This document shows, one piece after another, positions 59,200-64,000 of a DNA stretch of 64,000 bases. The position numbers were made by a program, and so were the translations under genes. The stretch is taken from NCBI GenBank assembly GCA_026214975.1, contig CM047809.1, positions 29,175,977-29,239,976 of the forward strand, written 5' to 3'. The notes beneath the pieces are model-generated. The model saw nothing but the letters and a program-made list of their open reading frames with translations, did no database searches and had not been told where the DNA came from. Within the stretch, counting starts at the first letter, position 1, and each line of letters opens with the position of its first letter. The DNA is from Gentiana macrophylla (taxonomy: Eukaryota; Streptophyta; Magnoliopsida; Gentianales; Gentianaceae).

Positions 59200-59526
59200 T
59201 GTTACAGTATAAAAGCTTATGAGAATGCTGAGTGCACTTTGCTGATCATATAAAGATATCGGCTGATCCGACAAAGATGAACATCAACAACTCACGACAA
59301 GATAAAACATCGCAGACTTTCTTTGCTTAGTTAGTTCGATATAGAAAACGGTATTTCGTTGTAATCTGTTATAACCGTTTGTAACTTATTTGCAACTGAT
59401 TCATGAGGTGTATGATGTTATAAATACCCCATGATCAGCCACATTGTAAACACCTTGTAACTTTTACTTGATCAATAATAATTCCATAATTTATTTTGTT
59501 TGTTTGTAATTCTACAAACTTCATCA
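59200..59526 (+). repeat. TE6 3' LTR
   Basis: 327 bp, same length as the left LTR, preceded by the polypurine stretch. It ends in CTTCATCA exactly where the minus-strand gypsy gag of TE8 begins. Confidence 0.92.
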
Positions 59527-60514
59527 AGATGCATATGCTTTTGTTTGCATTTTTGGCTTGGTGTGTACTTCTCATCACGCCTAAAACATAATCCTTTTGA
59601 CTTCTTATCCTGGATCTCCTTAGGTGTAATTGCCCTCTACAGTATATGCTTGTTATCAGACAGAGGATATTTGTCTAACACCTTGGGTGCAGGTATAGTC
59701 TGCCTAATCTGCCCTCTAGAGTATGATATCTTTGTCAAAGGCTTGTGATGCAGAGATAGTAACACACATTCTTGACACCTAGCATCCTCTACAATAGAAT
59801 ACATAGAGTCGGGGTGCATAAGTCAAACCATAGACTTGATCTCTGGTTTAAGTCATCTGATGATCGCCACAAAACGATACTCTGTTAGCCTAGGGCATTG
59901 CATTTGAACTAGTGCCTTCAGCTCCTCATATTCCGCTAAATACTCATCCACAAACCTTATTTGTTTTAGTTGACAAAATTCGTCGACAACCATATCCATT
60001 GACTGATTTAGTACTTCTTCTCGCTTCATTTACCATGTTAGGTTCGGGTTAATCATTCTCAACCCCTCAAACCACACATTAGCAAGGTACATCTCAGCCA
60101 ACCGACCTTATGGTTGTCCGGAGTCTCAAGGATTTGCAAGTACCTTTCACACATTCTCATCCATTCCATCAGAGAATCACCATGAAATAGCAGAAAATCG
60201 ATTTTAGCATTCTTATAGATAGGATCATACCTCTCATTCCTCGACTCCACCGTATTCTGTCTCTGTGGCGTAGGTAACAATCCATCACCTAGTGCCACAG
60301 CGGGAGCTTCGATCTTTGCTTCTTGCTTCTTATCGACCTTCTCCATAACTGTTTTCATCATCTGCATTAGAGAATCATATTGATTTTCAATCTTCCTGTC
60401 AAATGATACTTGAATCTCCCCCAACCTCTGGTTAAATTCGTTGAACCTTTGGTTGAACTCCTCGCTCATCTTGTGCTGAGTTGTTCTCAGCCTTTCGATC
60501 GATTTGACAGCCAT
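59527..60514 (-). pseudogene. TE8 gag fragment
   Basis: From ATG 60514 the frame runs to 60059: a coiled-coil start with repeated FNQR units, then KIDFLLFHGDSLMEWMRMCE, the conserved gypsy gag core. One frame change near 60100 is needed to continue through a helical region to a knuckle-like KGLCFRRDEKYTPSQKC near 59560. Its second Cys is Arg, so the knuckle is damaged as well as cut short. Confidence 0.8.
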
Positions 60515-60556
60515 AAATGTGGGTCGTAGGGGCAGGATGTGAGCTCTGATACCAGA

Positions 60557-60788
60557 TGTTAGGATACTATCCTAACTAGGATTTTTTGCAGGGAAGTTAG
60601 AAGGGAAGTGAGGAAATAGGGGAATTGGAAGGGAAAGAAAAGGATTTTTATTATTACCGGAAAACTGAGCTGTGATACAACACACACCCCAATCTTATAC
60701 CTGTTGGCTCAACACAGGTACAAGCATTACACACATTGTAGAACACCTAGAAATACCTATCATCCTACTAGATGCTAAGTTCCTAACA
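60557..60788 (-). repeat. TE8 LTR
   Basis: 232 bp, TG to CA, with perfect 8-bp inverted ends TGTTAGGA/TCCTAACA; the inner edge is fixed by the adjacent primer-binding site. No partner LTR is present in the window. Confidence 0.75.
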
Positions 60789-61552
60789 AGTATAGAGTGG
60801 TATAGCAGCAGGTTTGCTGGGTTGCGAATAAAGGCTCCCAAATTTATTTACAATATAACTTTTTATTATTATTTTATAACTATTGCATTAATGATAAATA
60901 ATATTTTAGTCATATATCTTTAAAATTTACAAATTCAACCAATAATTTAATGTGAGTGAAAACAATCAAAATGTCTTATATTTGGGATGGTGTAAATAGA
61001 AAGAAGAATTAACATATAAGCATTGATATATACCCAGTTACCATTTCGATTTTTTTTAGTTGAACTCTAAATACAAATTAGTTAGAAAGTAAATCGAGTT
61101 GTGTAAATGATTTGGTTAGATATAAGTTTAATTACTTACAAAACCCTAATAAATTACGAAGTAAAAAAAAAAAATCAATTACAAATGCGAAAGGATTTGG
61201 TTTGATTAATGAATAGTTATCCTTTTATCTAAATTCCAATCACAGGTGAAAGTAAATGTTACGCAAAAAAGAGTATATTCGCATGGCAACACGTTTCTTG
61301 TACACATGATGTTACAATATTAGATAGTTCCAAAAAAACACAATTAATTAGAAAATAAATCCCACCATAACAAGGATTTGATTAATAACTTTTATTAATT
61401 CATATAAATTTAAAATGATCAATAAAGAAAGACCTCAACCTCTTGACCTATTATATAAGAATCACGCACAACATTAATCATCATTCCCAGAAGCAAAATT
61501 CCCAGTTGATCGAAGCAATCATTCGCAAAAGTTAACATCAATAAAGAGTTGG
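60789..61552. other. AT-rich spacer upstream of the second kinase copy
   Basis: No gene or repeat border recognised. CTATTATATAAGAATCA at about 61448 is a possible TATA box about 100 bp before the kinase ATG. Confidence 0.4.
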
Positions 61553-62536
61553 ATGGAGGACAAATACAAGTTTATCAAAGAGGTTGGTAGAGGAACTTTT
61601 GGTTGCGTTTATAAAGCTATCGACAAAGAGAATGGTAAAACTGTGGCAATCAAGAAGATCGAGGAAAGATATGAATCATGGCAAACTTGTTTCAACTCAG
61701 AAGTGGTGTCCCTTAAGAAATTCGGTGGTCATCCAAACATCATTAGCCTTAAACAAGTCTTTCAAGACGACTTTCGACAATACCTTGTACTTAGTTTTCG
61801 AGTACATGCCTTCCGATCTTCATAAATTTATCAAGAACAGCAATGAAAAAGGTACCTTCTTTGGCGAAACCCAAATTAAAAGTGGTGCTTTCAAATTCTA
61901 TCGGGTTAGAGTACATGCATCGAGGCGGATGCTTTCATCGTGATTTAAAGCCTGAAAATATGTTGGTTTCTGAATCCGGGTTGATCTGAAAATAGCCGAT
62001 TTTGGTAGTGCACGCATGGTTGATGATAAAACTCCATGCACGGAGCATGTCGGGACTAGATGGTATCGTGCTCCGGAGGTTATGTTTGGTTCAAAAATCA
62101 TGGTCCTGCTGTTGATATGTGGGCGGTGGGTGCAATCCTAGCTGAATTATACATGGGCCGTCCTCTTTTCCCGGGGCAATCGAGGGAAGATCAAATCTAC
62201 AAAACATGCAGTGTTATTGGTATTCCGACGGTTGATGATATAGTTGCGGGTTATCCGAATGAAGTAATGAACTACAAGTTCCCAAGCATATATAATAACA
62301 ACATTGCTAGGTTAGTACCTTGTGCTAGCAATGAGGCAATCAGCTTGATAAAAATTTTGTGTTCATGGAATCCAATGAATAGGCCGACTGCTACACAAGC
62401 GCTTCAGCATCCTTTCTTTGATGATTTGTATACACTGAAGAGGAATCCTACGGCTAATTATACTAGGCGGTCGTGTTTGATGACGGTGACACAATCTGAA
62501 CATTTTCAACCAATTCCTAAGAACCTTTTGCTATGA
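61553..62536 (+). pseudogene. Second MAK/RCK-type kinase copy, frameshifted, intronless
   Basis: Begins MEDKYKFIKEVGRGTFG at 61553, closely parallel to the copy at 41689. At least four one-base shifts follow (near 61775, 61877, 61978 and 62090), so several frames are needed to read the whole domain. Read piecewise it keeps HRDLKPEN, an intact DFG and RWYRAPE, unlike the first copy, but the activation loop is T-E-H instead of T-x-Y. The last frame (62060-62536) runs from GPAVDMW to a stop at 62534. The C-terminal tail is short and has none of the proline repeats. It is probably a decayed retrocopy; assembly error is possible because two of the shifts lie in A runs. Confidence 0.82.
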
Positions 62537-63080
62537 CAACTGCATGCCCGCCCCTAGCTAGGAGCCTAGGATTTCTACACATATTCTGAACGTACATGAA
62601 AGTGTTGCCAGATTTCATTGTAAAAAATATAGTTTGACAGAATCTGTGTTGGGTTCCTTTTATTTGTAATGTACCTTGCGTGTCTATCAACTGTAATTAT
62701 ATGTATGGTTGTTTCGCAACATAGACATAATGTTTTTAGCACAATATTTTACATTACATTACATGAGAGGAAACTAGTCTTGACATATTATGTTTTTATT
62801 TAGTATATTTAATCAATGAAAGATCACGCACATCATACGTATTTACTTATCTTCTCTGTGTATACAAATTTTAAAAAATAAAATTCTGATCCTTATTGGA
62901 TGATGCTTGACTCTTGTGAATTGGGCATCCGTTTTGGTATTTTGAGAGGCACAAGTAATTTGTTGCTTGTGTGAACCTTTAAGATAGTGGAGATTTCTTC
63001 ATTACATTGTACTTGATGATCCAATCGGCTTTAACTCGCCAAACCTCCACTCTCGAGGTCTTAACCGTCGTAGAACCCTT
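62537..63080. other. 3' flank of second kinase copy; nothing recognised
   Basis: T-rich sequence with a possible 3' UTR and short TTACAT repeats near 62750. No gene. Confidence 0.4.
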
Positions 63081-63700
63081 CTAAGCTCTTCTCCTGGCAC
63101 GCTTTTCCCTTTTTGCTCGTGCACTAGGTCTTCCCCTGCTTCGAGATTTAACCTTAACGCCTAGGGATTCCACATTTTCCAATGTCCTCTCTACTTCACT
63201 ACGCCTTGCGTAAGCACCGACTTCCGTGGCGTCTTGTCGTGGCCTTTTCCTCATGTTCCCTAAGAAGTACTCACATAAACTCGTGCTCACATGTTTCTAC
63301 AAGAACCTCTCGATGCTTAGGCCTCTCCTCTTCTATCTCCACAACTTTCACGTCTCCAGAACCACAGGTCATCATGCAGCGTTCATGCCTATTGTCTAGG
63401 GGATCTAGGATCTTGACGGTTACAGCATCATTATTGGTCCTAAGAGTTATCTCCCCATTATCGAAATCCATGATCGCCCAGCTGGTCGCTAAAGAAGGGC
63501 GTCTTAATAAAACTGGGGCACTCGGATCTTCTGGTACGTCTAAGACTGTGAAATCTATCGGGAATGTGAATCCTCCTGCCTTGATTGTGCAATTCTTTAG
63601 CAGACCGGGAGGCATATCTCTGGTCCGATCGACAAAGGTCATGGACCGGGTTTGGTCCATGGTTACCTGAATCTTAACATCCTGAAAAATGCATAAAACA
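63081..63700 (-). pseudogene. TE9: Ty3/gypsy protease-region fragment (Athila/Tat style)
   Basis: The minus strand from about 63690 reads DRTRDMPPGLLKNC, GGFTFPIDFTVLDV, LRRPSLATSWAIMDF and GEITLRTNNDAVT, the flap and C-terminal half of the aspartic protease region of Athila-type elements. The catalytic DTGA part would lie upstream and was not found. A frame change near 63275 leads to a very basic, Arg/Lys-rich segment ending 63081. No LTR is seen in the window. Confidence 0.7.
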
Positions 63701-64000
63701 TGACAAAACAGTACCAATTCCACGGGATAATAACACAGATGCAGTTATGGGCTTAAGAACATGCACTTGGTGTTTAACATATATTCTTCATAATAAATAT
63801 GGCTATCTACCTTCTCTAGAGCAGAATTTGGGGTGAATAAAGATTAATTTAATGGTGCATTTAGAGCGTTATCATATTGCTGAATACTATGATGTGCAGT
63901 GGGACTTCGGTGCCAACAATTTCCCGACTACCTTCTACTAGGGGTTTTCACGGTTCGGTTTGGTTCGGTTTTTTGAATTTCAAATTCAAACCAACAATTT
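63701..64000. other. Window end; low-complexity GGTTCGGTT repeat
   Basis: No gene. At 63955-63975 GGTTCGGTTTGGTTCGGTTT is a short repeat common in plant dispersed elements. The element it belongs to extends past the window. Confidence 0.4.

Larger units (their letters stand above)
45049..59526 (+). mobile_element. TE6: Ty1/copia retrotransposon split by TE7
   Basis: LTRs of equal length (327 bp) at 45049-45375 and 59200-59526, TG to CA, with a TGGTATCAGAGC primer-binding site directly at 45376-45387 and a polypurine stretch TTGAGGGGG at 59191-59199. The interior encodes gag, protease, integrase, reverse transcriptase and RNase H in copia order, interrupted at 48284/57650 by TE7. The bases beside the LTRs (GGGGG before, AGATG after) do not form a target duplication, and 45007-45048 before the left LTR resembles the sequence before the right LTR. 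The element may therefore be a recombination product. Confidence 0.9.
59527..60788 (-). mobile_element. TE8: truncated Ty3/gypsy element (5' LTR and gag only)
   Basis: Minus-strand order: LTR 60788-60557 (232 bp, ends TGTTAGGA and TCCTAACA inverted), primer-binding site TGGTATCAGAGC (60554-60543), gag from 60514. gag stops abruptly at 59527, inside its zinc knuckle, at the edge of TE6. The rest of the element is absent on the far side of TE6, so it was removed by deletion or recombination. Knuckle and gag style suggest a chromovirus-like element. Confidence 0.8.

Overview
The window looks like a repeat-rich piece of a plant nuclear genome, probably a dicot. Genes are split by GT-AG introns, one gene encodes a plastid-targeted ribosomal protein, and nested Ty1/copia and Ty3/gypsy LTR retrotransposons of plant lineages (Tat, Athila-like, chromovirus-like, several copia types) fill most of the sequence. 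No rRNA, tRNA or CRISPR array was seen.

Layout. 1-306 and 13153-18240 form a minus-strand, Athila-like, protein-poor element (TE1). It is split by a complete 12.85-kb plus-strand Tat-lineage element (TE2, 307-13152) with matching LTRs and the 5-bp target duplication CTCCT. At 18.29-20.33 kb lies a deleted minus-strand Tat remnant (TE3). The main host-gene island is 21.46-27.14 kb: a six-exon HAD-fold nucleotidase-like gene (+), a foldback MITE, a minus-strand copia remnant (TE4), and a three-exon gene for plastid ribosomal protein bS20c (-). TE5 (28009-36873) is a minus-strand copia derivative with LTRs of about 1.65-1.69 kb, target duplication ATTAC and almost no coding capacity. 36.9-41.7 kb is mostly unrecognised AT-rich sequence with a Stowaway-type MITE.

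41.7-62.5 kb is bracketed by two intronless copies of a MAK/RCK-type (plant MHK-like) protein kinase. The first is intact with a new proline-rich tail; the second is broken by frameshifts. Between them are minus-strand fragments of a UDP-arabinose/xylose 4-epimerase gene and a MORN-repeat gene. Then comes a copia element (TE6, 45049-59526) whose pol is split between integrase and reverse transcriptase by a second copia element (TE7, 48285-57649, target duplication AGACC). A truncated minus-strand gypsy gag with its LTR (TE8) abuts TE6. The window ends with a minus-strand gypsy protease fragment (TE9).

Likely functional host genes are the nucleotidase-like gene, the plastid S20 gene and the first kinase copy. 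All retrotransposon polyproteins are broken, often by single-base shifts, even where paired LTRs are very alike. This means either defective copies mobilised in trans or residual assembly errors. The most unusual points are the kinase retrogene pair with altered activation loops and a new tail, the cluster of host-gene fragments beside it, the two cleanly dated nested insertions, and Tat elements carrying an antisense coiled-coil gene.
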